From Desulfovibrionaceae bacterium (lineage in GTDB: Bacteria > Pseudomonadota > Gammaproteobacteria > Burkholderiales > Burkholderiaceae_C), in NCBI GenBank assembly GCA_009778355.1, contig WRJY01000300.1, positions 1 to 12,653 on the forward strand: DNA of 12,653 nt. The letters run 5' to 3'. The notes under the pieces are model-generated. The model ran no database searches, was not told the DNA's origin, and saw only the letters and a program-made list of their open reading frames with translations. Positions 5,288 to 12,055 of the stretch are shown one piece after another. A program made the translations under genes and the position numbers. Position 1 is the stretch's first letter, and each line of letters begins with the position of its first letter.

Positions 5288-7534
5288 TTAGAAGTCCAGC
5301 TTGGCCGACAGCATCCAACTGCGCGGAGCCTGCCATTGGTACTGTGTGGAGGCGCTGCCCAACGTTCCGGTCGTGGCGACGAGGGCGCGCCGGTTGGTCA
5401 GGTTGAACACGCTGAATTGCAGGCGCAATGACTTGGCCCATCTGGAGCCCAGGTGTTTGAACGTGTAGGCCACGTTCAGGTCGGTGTCGTCGATGTGCGG
5501 CAACTGCCCGCCGAGCTTGGTGCTGAGCTGCTCGCCAATGCGCTTGAAAACGAGCGAGGCGTTCCACGGCCCCTGATTGAACAGCAGACCCAGGGCGCTG
5601 GTCATGTTCGGCGCGTTGGGAACCTCGCCCGTGGGTTGGCCCACGGCGGCATTGCTGCCTTTGTAGCGGGCGCTGTTGATCGTGTAGTTGGCGTACACGG
5701 CCAGGCCATGACTGAAGGCGTAGGTGCCTTCCAGTTCCACGCCCTTGTAAACGGCGCCGCCGGCATTGATGTAGTCGGGGTTGGCGTTGGTGCCGGTGTT
5801 CAGTTGCAGGTTGTCGATGGTGATGTAGTACAGGTCCGCCGACAGCGTCAGGGCATCGGATTTGTGCACGGCGCCCACTTGGTAGTTGGTGGTGTATTGC
5901 GGGTCGGGCGGCGTTGCAGTATCCGAGCCGACACCGAGGAAGGGCACCTGCATGCCCTTGGCGTATTGGGCATAGACCGAGTTTTGCTCGTTCAGCTTCA
6001 GGTTCACGGTCAGGAACGGCAGGTGGGATTTGTAGGTGTACTTGTAGGCCTGCGGTACCAGGGCTTTCTGGTTCATGGCCGAGCGCAGGGCAAAGTTGTA
6101 GTACATCGCCTTGTAGCCTGGCGTCACGGTCAGGCTGGGCGTCACCGCCCACTCGAATTCGGCGAAGGGCTGGATCTGGTTCCAGCGCGAATCCTGCCGC
6201 GCGAAATTGCTCGAAGTGACGACGCCGGTCGGGTAGGCCGAGGTCGCGCCAGGCAACTGCGTACCGGCGGTGAGGTCCATCTCCAGGTTGTGACGCTCGG
6301 TGCTGGAGCCCTCGTACCACGCGCCCACGCGCAGCAGGCCGGCGTCGAACTTGCGCGTGGCCTTGAGGATGTCGCCCCAGATGCGGTACTCGTTGAGCTT
6401 GTCGTAGCCGGGTACGTCGCCGTTGGGCAGCGTGACGGTTTTTTTGTTCAGGTCCGCGAAGCTCAACGTGGCGTCGGCCACGCCGTTGAACTGGGAAGGA
6501 TCCTGGCCCGCCGTCGTTTTGTTGGTGTAGGCATAGGTGTAGGCGTTGTTGTCGATCTCCCAGCCCGCGCCCAGACGCCCCTGCAGCCGCAGGTACTCCA
6601 TGTCGGTGGTCTTGTCCATGATGTTGAAAGCCTTGTAGCCCTGACTGCCTGGGTTGTTGTTCATTGCATAGCCCTGACCCAACGCGGTCGCCTGCGCCAT
6701 GGTGGGGCCGCTGGCGTTGTCGGTGGCGTTGGTCTTGACGGCCGAAATGCTGGTGAACAGCGTCATCAGGAAGTTGTCTCCCACGGGCTTCTGGAATTTG
6801 CCGGTGAAGTTGGTGTTGGACTGGTTGGACCAGCTCTGGTAGCCGTCGGCGCCCATGTACTGCAAATTGAGTTGCAGCGTGGCGTCGTTCTTCATGCGGC
6901 CGCTTTCGTAGGACACGCCGCCGAGGTACGTGTTCCATTTGCCATACGTGCCATAGACGCTGGCGCCCTGCTGCTCCGAAGGCGTCTTGGAAAACAGGTT
7001 GATGCTGCCGCCATAAGTCGAATAGCCGATGTTGCTGGCATTGCCCGGGCCGCGCTCGATGAGCATCCCGCCGATGACCGAAGCCGGGAAATAGGAGGTC
7101 GAGTGGTGGGTCGGGCCGTTGGCATCGCCGAAGGGGATGCCGTCGAAGGTGACGTTGTATTCGCCGTCCTGAAAACCGCGCAGCGTGGCTTTCTGGTCGG
7201 CCAGGCCCGGGCCGTTGGTGGAAGGCATGGAGGCCACGCTTGGCGCGATGCCGGAAATGGAGTTGAAGTTGCCCGTCGGCGGCGTCGAGTTCTCGATGTA
7301 GGCGCGCGAGATGAAGGACTGCGGCTCGGTGGCGGAAAGGTTGGCCTGCGACGGCGCGACCGCCGCCGCCGTGCCCTCTTCGGCGGTGACCGACGATGTG
7401 TCGGCCGCGCCGCTGCCGCTGGCGCCGCCCACGGTGCCGAGATCCACCGAATCGGCCCGGGCGCCGAGCGAGGCGGTTGTGAGCAAGAGCAACGTGATCC
7501 AGGTCTTGCGAGGGAAAGGGTGAGTGATCTGCAT
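5288..7534 (-). CDS. TonB-dependent outer-membrane receptor, predicted PhoB-regulated
   Basis: 748 aa. Gated beta-barrel that imports a scarce ligand across the outer membrane using TonB. Residues 1-27 are a Sec signal peptide with ARA|D cleavage. The mature N-terminus (SVDLGTV) may be the TonB box and leads into a Gly/Ala/Ser/Thr-rich linker (about 36-66). The plug domain (about 75-190) shows TLRGFQDGEYNVTFDGIPFGD, a THHSTSYFP segment, LIERGPG and YGGSINLFSKTP. The rest is the barrel, ending in aromatic SAKLDF as outer-membrane proteins do. No cysteine was noticed in the mature protein. I chose the ATG at 7534 because the signal peptide begins there and it lies downstream of the predicted promoter. 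Earlier in-frame starts at 7597 and 7696 lie in or beyond the Pho box. No good Shine-Dalgarno is seen. It heads the exbB-exbD-tonB operon. The ligand is unknown; a phosphorylated compound is inferred from context. Confidence 0.9.
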   Translation of the reverse strand: MQITHPFPRKTWITLLLLTTASLGARADSVDLGTVGGASGSGAADTSSVTAEEGTAAAVAPSQANLSATEPQSFISRAYIENSTPPTGNFNSISGIAPSVASMPSTNGPGLADQKATLRGFQDGEYNVTFDGIPFGDANGPTHHSTSYFPASVIGGMLIERGPGNASNIGYSTYGGSINLFSKTPSEQQGASVYGTYGKWNTYLGGVSYESGRMKNDATLQLNLQYMGADGYQSWSNQSNTNFTGKFQKPVGDNFLMTLFTSISAVKTNATDNASGPTMAQATALGQGYAMNNNPGSQGYKAFNIMDKTTDMEYLRLQGRLGAGWEIDNNAYTYAYTNKTTAGQDPSQFNGVADATLSFADLNKKTVTLPNGDVPGYDKLNEYRIWGDILKATRKFDAGLLRVGAWYEGSSTERHNLEMDLTAGTQLPGATSAYPTGVVTSSNFARQDSRWNQIQPFAEFEWAVTPSLTVTPGYKAMYYNFALRSAMNQKALVPQAYKYTYKSHLPFLTVNLKLNEQNSVYAQYAKGMQVPFLGVGSDTATPPDPQYTTNYQVGAVHKSDALTLSADLYYITIDNLQLNTGTNANPDYINAGGAVYKGVELEGTYAFSHGLAVYANYTINSARYKGSNAAVGQPTGEVPNAPNMTSALGLLFNQGPWNASLVFKRIGEQLSTKLGGQLPHIDDTDLNVAYTFKHLGSRWAKSLRLQFSVFNLTNRRALVATTGTLGSASTQYQWQAPRSWMLSAKLDF

Positions 7535-7574
7535 GTTTGTGATTCGTGCTGAACGTGGGGTGTGAACAGCCGCG

Positions 7575-7608
7575 AATCTACGGAGGCTTCGTGTCATTTT
7601 TTTGACAG
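7575..7608 (-). promoter_or_regulatory. Pho box and -10 element of the TonB-receptor operon
   Basis: Minus-strand 7608-7591 reads CTGTCAAAAAAATGACAC. Against the PhoB consensus CTGTCATAAAACTGTCAC it matches 15 of 18 positions: two 7-bp half-sites with a 4-bp A-spacer and 11-bp periodicity. Ten nt further lies TAGATT (7580-7575), a 4-of-6 match to the -10 hexamer. In known PhoB-activated promoters the box replaces the -35 element at about this distance. The transcript would begin near 7568, giving a leader of about 34 nt before the ATG at 7534. Binding and regulation are inferred. Confidence 0.65.
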
Positions 7609-7656
7609 TGAACCTTCCGCCATACACCCGCCTCGGGCTGTGTGCGTCTTCAACCA

Positions 7657-7713
7657 CAGTCACGGAATCCGGCATGGATTGACACGGAGCTGTCATATCC
7701 GGCCTTTAGGCTG
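7657..7713 (+). promoter_or_regulatory. tandem PhoB half-sites and -10 element of the phosphatase gene
   Basis: Half-site-like heptamers lie at 7657 (CAGTCAC), 7669 (CCGGCAT), 7680 (TTGACAC) and 7691 (CTGTCAT), with steps of 12, 11 and 11 bp. The last is a perfect PhoB half-site and the others are partial. Ten nt after it lies TAGGCT (7708-7713), a weak -10 match at exactly the spacing seen in the opposing promoter. Transcription would start near 7720, ahead of the ATG at 7743. This is weaker than the receptor-side box but is supported by the symmetry. Confidence 0.5.
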
Positions 7714-7742
7714 GCGGCCTCATCACCCGGAGAAATTTCGTC

Positions 7743-9215
7743 ATGACCGAGTCGGCGCTTTCGCGTCGCCATTCACGCGCGGCAGTCATCAAAGGAGCCG
7801 TCGCTGGCATTGCGGTTTTCCTGGCGGCCTGCGCTGGCGGCCTGCCCAATGACCCGGCATCGGCCCCAAGCCATATCCAGGCCGCCTGGACTGAAATCGG
7901 CAGCGGCAACCAGTTGCTTGCGCGCGTGGTCACCAGCTACGCGCCCGCATCCGCGCGGGAGCCTGTGTGTCCGTACATGGTGGTTGACGGAGCGGCCCAG
8001 CGCATGTCGTTGCGCGTGGCCGCGGGAACGGCGCGGCAACGGCCAACCGCGAGCGATCCGGCAGACTCCAAGCCTTCGGCGTTCCCGGTCTCGGTATGTG
8101 AAGCGCTGGTTTTCGCGTCGGCCAAAAATGCCGTCGTCGCCGGACGAACCCTGCCGCTGGCCAAGCCCAGCCCGCGGCGCATCGCTGTCATCGGCGACTC
8201 CGGTTGCAGGCTGAAAAAAGCCGACAAGGCCTGGCAGGCTTGCAACGACGCCAGCGCATGGCCGTTCGCGGCGGTTGCCGCTGCGGCCGCAGCCATGAAC
8301 CCCGATCTGGTGCTGCACGTGGGCGACTACGATTACCGCGAAAACGCCTGCCCGCCGGACGTGGCGGGCTGCCAAGGCAGCCCCTGGGGCTACGGCTGGG
8401 ATACCTGGCGGGCGGACCTGTTCACTCCGGCGACGCCACTGCTGGCCAAGGCGCCCTGGATCGTCGTGCGGGGCAACCACGAGGGGTGCGCGCGCGCCGG
8501 CCAGGGCTGGTATCGCTTCCTGGATACGCGGCCCTACTCGGCGCGGCTGTCATGCGACATTGCGACCAATGACGATGCAGCGGATCATGCCGATCCCTAC
8601 GCAGTCGCGCTGGGCGCCGACACGCAGGTCATCGTTTTCGACTCCTCCAGGGCAGAGGGGAAAGTGGCTCCTCGCGCGACCGATCCGCGGTTCGCCACAT
8701 ACGAAAACCAGTTCAGCGCCGTCGCGGCCCTGGCCGCGAGACCGGGAATGAACACCACGATCTTCGCCAGCCATCACCCGGTTCTCGCCTTCGTTCCGGC
8801 GGCGGGCAAAGCGCCCAAGCCCGGCAACCGGGCGCTGCAATCGGTTATGCAGGCCAGCAATGGGCAGGCGTACTACCCGGCTGGCGTGACGCTCGCCCTG
8901 CATGGTCATGTCCACGGTTTCCAGGCCATCAGCTTTGCCAGTAATCACCCGGCGGCGATCGTGACAGGCAATGCCGGCGACACCCTCGATGCGGCCCTGC
9001 CCAACCCCCTTCCCGCGAACGCAGCGCCGGCGCCGGGAACGGTCATCGACCGGATAACCCACCACGCCAGCTTCGGCTTCTTGATGATGGAACGGCCCGA
9101 CGCCGCCGCTGCGTGGACGTTCAAGGTCTACACGGTTGCAGGCCAATTGCTCACCACATGCAACCAAAGCGGCAGCAAGCTGGCCTGCGACAAAACGGGA
9201 TTCCTCGCTCCGTGA
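7743..9215 (+). CDS. lipoprotein metallophosphatase, purple-acid-phosphatase type
   Basis: 490 aa. A charged start with SRRHSR, a hydrophobic stretch and a lipobox LAAC with C30 indicate a lipoprotein. Ala at +2 favours the outer membrane. The calcineurin-like metallophosphoesterase core runs about 145-420. Its metal-site motifs are GDSG (D152), GDYDY (D195, Y198), GNHE (N245, H246), SHHP (H344/H345) and GHVH (H389, H391). The Tyr in GDxxY is the feature of purple acid phosphatases, which hold Fe(III) plus a second metal and hydrolyse phosphomonoesters. Ten cysteines beyond C30 suggest several disulfides, fitting an extracytoplasmic site. GGAG lies 9 nt before the ATG. The gene diverges from the TonB-receptor operon across a region with Pho-box-like sites in both directions. 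I infer that it releases phosphate or trims an organophosphate at the cell surface. Phosphodiesterase activity cannot be excluded. Confidence 0.87.
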   Translation: MTESALSRRHSRAAVIKGAVAGIAVFLAACAGGLPNDPASAPSHIQAAWTEIGSGNQLLARVVTSYAPASAREPVCPYMVVDGAAQRMSLRVAAGTARQRPTASDPADSKPSAFPVSVCEALVFASAKNAVVAGRTLPLAKPSPRRIAVIGDSGCRLKKADKAWQACNDASAWPFAAVAAAAAAMNPDLVLHVGDYDYRENACPPDVAGCQGSPWGYGWDTWRADLFTPATPLLAKAPWIVVRGNHEGCARAGQGWYRFLDTRPYSARLSCDIATNDDAADHADPYAVALGADTQVIVFDSSRAEGKVAPRATDPRFATYENQFSAVAALAARPGMNTTIFASHHPVLAFVPAAGKAPKPGNRALQSVMQASNGQAYYPAGVTLALHGHVHGFQAISFASNHPAAIVTGNAGDTLDAALPNPLPANAAPAPGTVIDRITHHASFGFLMMERPDAAAAWTFKVYTVAGQLLTTCNQSGSKLACDKTGFLAP

Positions 9216-9252
9216 TGATGGGTGCGCCCGCCTTGTCTCGCGTCGCCGGGCT

Positions 9253-10407
9253 TCAACTTCGCATCAGCCGCTTGGCGCGCGAGATCGACAGCAACATGCC
9301 CAGCGCCAGCCCCAGCGTGACCATGGCGGTGCCGCCGTAGCTGATGAAGGGCAGCGGCACGCCGACCACGGGCAGGATGCCGCTGACCATGCCCATGTTG
9401 ACGAAGGCGTAGGCGAAGAAAATCGTCGCCAGCGCGGCGCCCAGCAGCCGCGCGAACAGCGTCGGGCCGCTGGCGGCGATCATCAGCGCGCGCAGGATCA
9501 GAAAGCAGAAGCCGGCGATCAGCATCAGGTTGCCCGCCAGGCCGAATTCTTCCGAGAAGGCGGCAAAGATGAAGTCGGTGGTGCGCTCGGGAATGAATTC
9601 CAGGTGCGTCTGCGTGCCCTGCATGAAACCCTTGCCGTCCCAGCCGCCGGAGCCGATGGCGATCACGCTTTGCAGAATGTGAAAGCCGTTGCCGAGCGGG
9701 TCGCGCGCGGGGTCGAGCAGGGTGCATATGCGCTGGCGCTGGAATTCGCGCAGCACGTGCCAGTTCACGCCATCGGCGCACAGTTGGGGTTCGTAGATGA
9801 CGATCAAGGCGATGCCAACGCCAGCCAGCAACACCGGCGGCAGCACCAGTTTCCAGGACAGGCCGGCGAAGAAGATGACCGCCAGGCCGGTGGTCACGAC
9901 CAGCAGCGCGGTGCCCAGGTCGGGCTGCTTCATGATGAGCCCCGCCGGCACCGCCAGAATGGCGAACGCCGCCACGAAGTCCACAGGCCGGATCTGCCCT
10001 TCGCGGCGGTGGAACCACCAGGCCAGCATCAGCGGCACGGCGATCTTGAGCAACTCGCTGGGCTGGATCACGATGCCGACGTTGAGCCAGCGCGTGGCGC
10101 CCTTCTTGGTCATGCCGAACAGCGTCACCGCCACCAGCAACGCCACGCCCAGGCTGTACAGCGGCACGGCAAGGCTCATCAGCCGCCGGGGCGGAATCTG
10201 CGCCGTCACGAACATGATGCCGGCGGCGATCAGCATGTTGCGCCCGTGGTCTATAAAGCGCGTGCCCTCGTTGTAGCCGGACGAATACATCGCCAGCAGC
10301 CCCGCGCCGGCCAGCAGCAGCACGGCCAGCAGCAGCAGCAGGTCGAACCCGCGCAACAGCGGCCAGATGCGCTGCCAGAGCGGGGGTTTGTCGAAAACGA
10401 TGACCAT
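9253..10407 (-). CDS. rodA: peptidoglycan glycosyltransferase RodA (SEDS family)
   Basis: 384 aa, polytopic inner-membrane enzyme that polymerises lipid II for cell elongation together with a class B PBP (PBP2, MrdA). It contains about ten hydrophobic segments and the SEDS signatures QPSELLKIAVPLMLAWWF, KQPDLGTALL and GSGGWDGKGF. HLEFIPERTTDFIFAAFSEEFG has the Asp equivalent to the catalytic D262 of E. coli RodA, and NMGMVSGILPVVGVPLPFISYGGTAM follows. PERTTDF and the size point to RodA, not FtsW. The ATG at 10407 gives a normal N-terminus, but no good Shine-Dalgarno is seen. The gene stands alone: upstream is divergent coaX, not the usual mrdA, and downstream it converges on the phosphatase gene with a 37-nt gap. 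Confidence 0.93.
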   Translation of the reverse strand: MVIVFDKPPLWQRIWPLLRGFDLLLLLAVLLLAGAGLLAMYSSGYNEGTRFIDHGRNMLIAAGIMFVTAQIPPRRLMSLAVPLYSLGVALLVAVTLFGMTKKGATRWLNVGIVIQPSELLKIAVPLMLAWWFHRREGQIRPVDFVAAFAILAVPAGLIMKQPDLGTALLVVTTGLAVIFFAGLSWKLVLPPVLLAGVGIALIVIYEPQLCADGVNWHVLREFQRQRICTLLDPARDPLGNGFHILQSVIAIGSGGWDGKGFMQGTQTHLEFIPERTTDFIFAAFSEEFGLAGNLMLIAGFCFLILRALMIAASGPTLFARLLGAALATIFFAYAFVNMGMVSGILPVVGVPLPFISYGGTAMVTLGLALGMLLSISRAKRLMRS

Positions 10408-10516
10408 GCCAGGTGCGGATTATCCGGCCTGACGCCGGGCCGGCCCGCTCGCGCCGGGCGCTGCGCGAAAGGCCGTGGCCAGCAGGCTCGGTCCGGACGG
10501 AGGGCGCGCCAAGCGG

Positions 10517-10522
10517 TATATT
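10517..10522 (+). promoter_or_regulatory. possible -10 element close to the coaX start
   Basis: TATATT matches 5 of 6 bases of the -10 consensus and ends 8 nt before the coaX ATG at 10531. If used, transcription would start at or next to the ATG, giving a nearly leaderless mRNA. No clear -35 or Shine-Dalgarno sequence accompanies it. Confidence 0.3.
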
Positions 10523-10530
10523 GCAGCCCC

Positions 10531-11328
10531 ATGAGTTTTCTGGCATTGGATGTCGGCAATACCCGGCTGAAATGGATGCTCTACGATCGCCCCACGCCCG
10601 GCGCGACGGTGCTGGCGCAAGGGGCCGAATTTCTGGAGCAGATCGACCGTCTCGGCGAAACGGTCTGGGTCGGCCTGCCCGAGCCGACGTGCATCCTGGG
10701 CTGCATCGTCGCCGGCCAGGCCGTCAAGCACCGCGTGCACGAGCAGATGGAAATGTGGAGCGTCGAACCGCGCTGGGTCGCCGCCTCCGAGGCCGAGGCC
10801 GGCCTCGTCAACGGCTACGACTACCCGGCCCGCCTGGGCGCCGACCGCTGGGTGGCCATGGCCGGCGCGCGCCACCACATGCTGCGGCGCGGACCGGCGC
10901 GCCCCATTCTGCTGGTGATGGTGGGCACCGCCGTCACGGTGGAGGCCATCGACGAACAGGGGCGCTTCCTGGGCGGCCTGATCCTGCCCGGCCACGGCAT
11001 CATGCTGCGCGCGCTCGAATCGGGCACCGCCGGCCTGCATGTGCCCACGGGCGACGTCAAGGACTTTCCCACCAATACCAGCGACGCCCTGACCAGCGGC
11101 GGCACCTTCGCCATTGCCGGCGCGTGCGAACGCATGTACCAACACCTGAAGGCGCGCTGCGGCGCCGAGCCGTTGTGCCTGATGACCGGCGGCGCCGGCT
11201 GGAAGATGCTGCCCTCCATGGGCCGCCCCTACGAACTTCTGGACAGCCTCATCTTCGATGGCCTGCTGGTGATTGCCGCCGAGCGCAAGGTAATGCAGGC
11301 GGTTGAGGTGCCTCCCTTGAGCCGCTGA
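10531..11328 (+). CDS. coaX: type III pantothenate kinase
   Basis: 265 aa. It phosphorylates pantothenate, the first step of coenzyme A synthesis, in the cytoplasm. The N-terminus MSFLALDVGNTRLKW holds the ASKHA phosphate-1 motif (DxGNT). Other segments are GADRWVAMAGAR (substrate/dimer region), VGTAVTVEAID (phosphate-2 region), GGLILPGHGIMLRAL and MTGGAGWKM. These match type III kinases (CoaX, formerly Baf) and not the CoaA or type II families. The length is normal. I chose the ATG at 10531 because the DVGNT motif must lie close to the N-terminus; the frame's long upstream extension is antisense to rodA. It is divergent from rodA. The birA gene often found next to coaX is absent. Confidence 0.92.
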   Translation: MSFLALDVGNTRLKWMLYDRPTPGATVLAQGAEFLEQIDRLGETVWVGLPEPTCILGCIVAGQAVKHRVHEQMEMWSVEPRWVAASEAEAGLVNGYDYPARLGADRWVAMAGARHHMLRRGPARPILLVMVGTAVTVEAIDEQGRFLGGLILPGHGIMLRALESGTAGLHVPTGDVKDFPTNTSDALTSGGTFAIAGACERMYQHLKARCGAEPLCLMTGGAGWKMLPSMGRPYELLDSLIFDGLLVIAAERKVMQAVEVPPLSR

Positions 11329-11335
11329 CGCGATC

Positions 11336-11366
11336 GGCGCAGATACAGGCGTGCGCCGTGTGGCGC
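11336..11366. terminator. overlapping hairpins between converging coaX and LapA-like genes
   Basis: The 51-nt convergent gap holds two mutually exclusive stems. GGCGCA (11336-11341) pairs with TGCGCC (11352-11357). GCGCC (11353-11357) pairs with GGCGC (11362-11366) around GTGT. There is no T-run, so a bidirectional terminator is plausible but unproven. Confidence 0.3.
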
Positions 11367-11379
11367 TTCGGTCAGCGCT

Positions 11380-11982
11380 TCAGCTCGGCACCGCATTGCC
11401 CGCCGGGTCGTCACTCTCGACGGCGGCGGGCAGGCTGGCCGGGCGCAGCGTTGCGGGGGCCGGGATGTAGCCGGCCAGACCTTCGCGCAGACCCATTTCC
11501 AGCCGGTCCACGCGGGCGTGCAGGTCGCGGTTGTGGGTTTCCACCGCTTGCACCAGGCGGGCGATGTCGGCATCCACCGGGCGGTCGCGCAGGCCCATTT
11601 CGGCGCGGTCGACGCGCGCCAGCGTTTCGTGCGTGTGGCTTTGGATCACCTCGGACAGCCGCGCCACTTCCTTGTCGAGGTGTGCGCGCAGGTCGGTGAA
11701 GCGCGATGCCTCGGCCTTGTCGGCGAGTTCGCGCTGGATGGCCAACTCCTTGGCGTGGCGCCGCGTCTCGATCAGCACCGTGGCCTGCTGGTAGGCCACC
11801 AGCGCGACGAACACCGCCGACAGCAGGGCCATCAGGCCGATCAGCACCAGCCCCAGCGGCGCATGGATGTCGGTGAACACCAGGGACAGATCGGTTGGCC
11901 GCGTTACCTCGGCCCAGTTCACGCCGATGAAGGCGACGATGACGATGCCCACCAGCAGCAGAAAAAGCGATCGCAGGGACAA
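11380..11982 (-). CDS. two-TM LapA-domain-like protein with coiled-coil tail
   Basis: 200 aa, function unknown. Two TM helices lie near residues 2-22 and about 40-62, separated by a short loop containing NWAEVTRPTDLSLVF. This resembles the LapA/DUF1049 membrane module; in E. coli LapA works with LapB in the envelope. The remaining roughly 130 residues are charged and probably coiled coil, and include a near-repeat (ARVDRAEMGLRD and ARVDRLEMGLRE, about 35 residues apart). The predicted start is TTG at 11982 because AAGGAG lies 6 nt upstream and the first TM helix follows directly. The frame stays open upstream into the next gene, but that part is shadow. It is co-oriented with the MatB-like gene, 73 nt downstream of it, and converges on coaX. 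Confidence 0.72.
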   Translation of the reverse strand: MSLRSLFLLLVGIVIVAFIGVNWAEVTRPTDLSLVFTDIHAPLGLVLIGLMALLSAVFVALVAYQQATVLIETRRHAKELAIQRELADKAEASRFTDLRAHLDKEVARLSEVIQSHTHETLARVDRAEMGLRDRPVDADIARLVQAVETHNRDLHARVDRLEMGLREGLAGYIPAPATLRPASLPAAVESDDPAGNAVPS

Positions 11983-11988
11983 GTGCGG

Positions 11989-11994
11989 CTCCTT
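11989..11994 (-). promoter_or_regulatory. strong ribosome binding site selecting a TTG start
   Basis: AAGGAG on the minus strand, 6 nt before TTG (11982-11980). No ATG or GTG in this frame lies at a usable distance before the first TM helix, so this site decides the start. Confidence 0.7.
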
Positions 11995-12055
11995 TGAATA
12001 ACGGCTCGCGCGCGCAAAGCGCGGTTTCAGCAGCGAGTTTAGCCCGTGGCTACCG

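Noticed and set aside
3818..5431. Long plus-strand frames opposite tonB-exbD-exbB
   Set aside because: The translations are Ala/Gly/Arg/Gln-rich with no domain, while the minus strand has clear TonB, ExbD and ExbB motifs in overlapping operon order.
5453..7552. Long plus-strand frame opposite the TonB receptor
   Set aside because: It is a Val/Gly/Arg-rich antisense shadow. The minus-strand protein has a signal peptide, plug motifs and an aromatic C-terminus.
7535..7696. Longer receptor N-terminus starting at 7597 or 7696
   Set aside because: It would put about 20-54 residues before a clean signal peptide. The ATG at 7597 lies inside the Pho box, upstream of the predicted transcription start.
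7535..7742. Fur box as the regulator of the TonB receptor
   Set aside because: I looked for the AT-rich GATAATGAT-type Fur repeat and did not find it. The TGTCA-type repeats fit PhoB better.
9128..10546. Minus-strand frame overlapping rodA, and the plus-strand extension of coaX back to 9136
   Set aside because: Neither has a recognisable domain. RodA and CoaX motifs fix the real frames, and the coaX extension is antisense to rodA.
12001..12030. CGCGC-AAA-GCGCG hairpin after the MatB-like gene as a terminator
   Set aside because: The stem is only 5 bp with a 3-nt loop, has no T-run and lies in a CG-alternating stretch. It is not distinguishable from composition.
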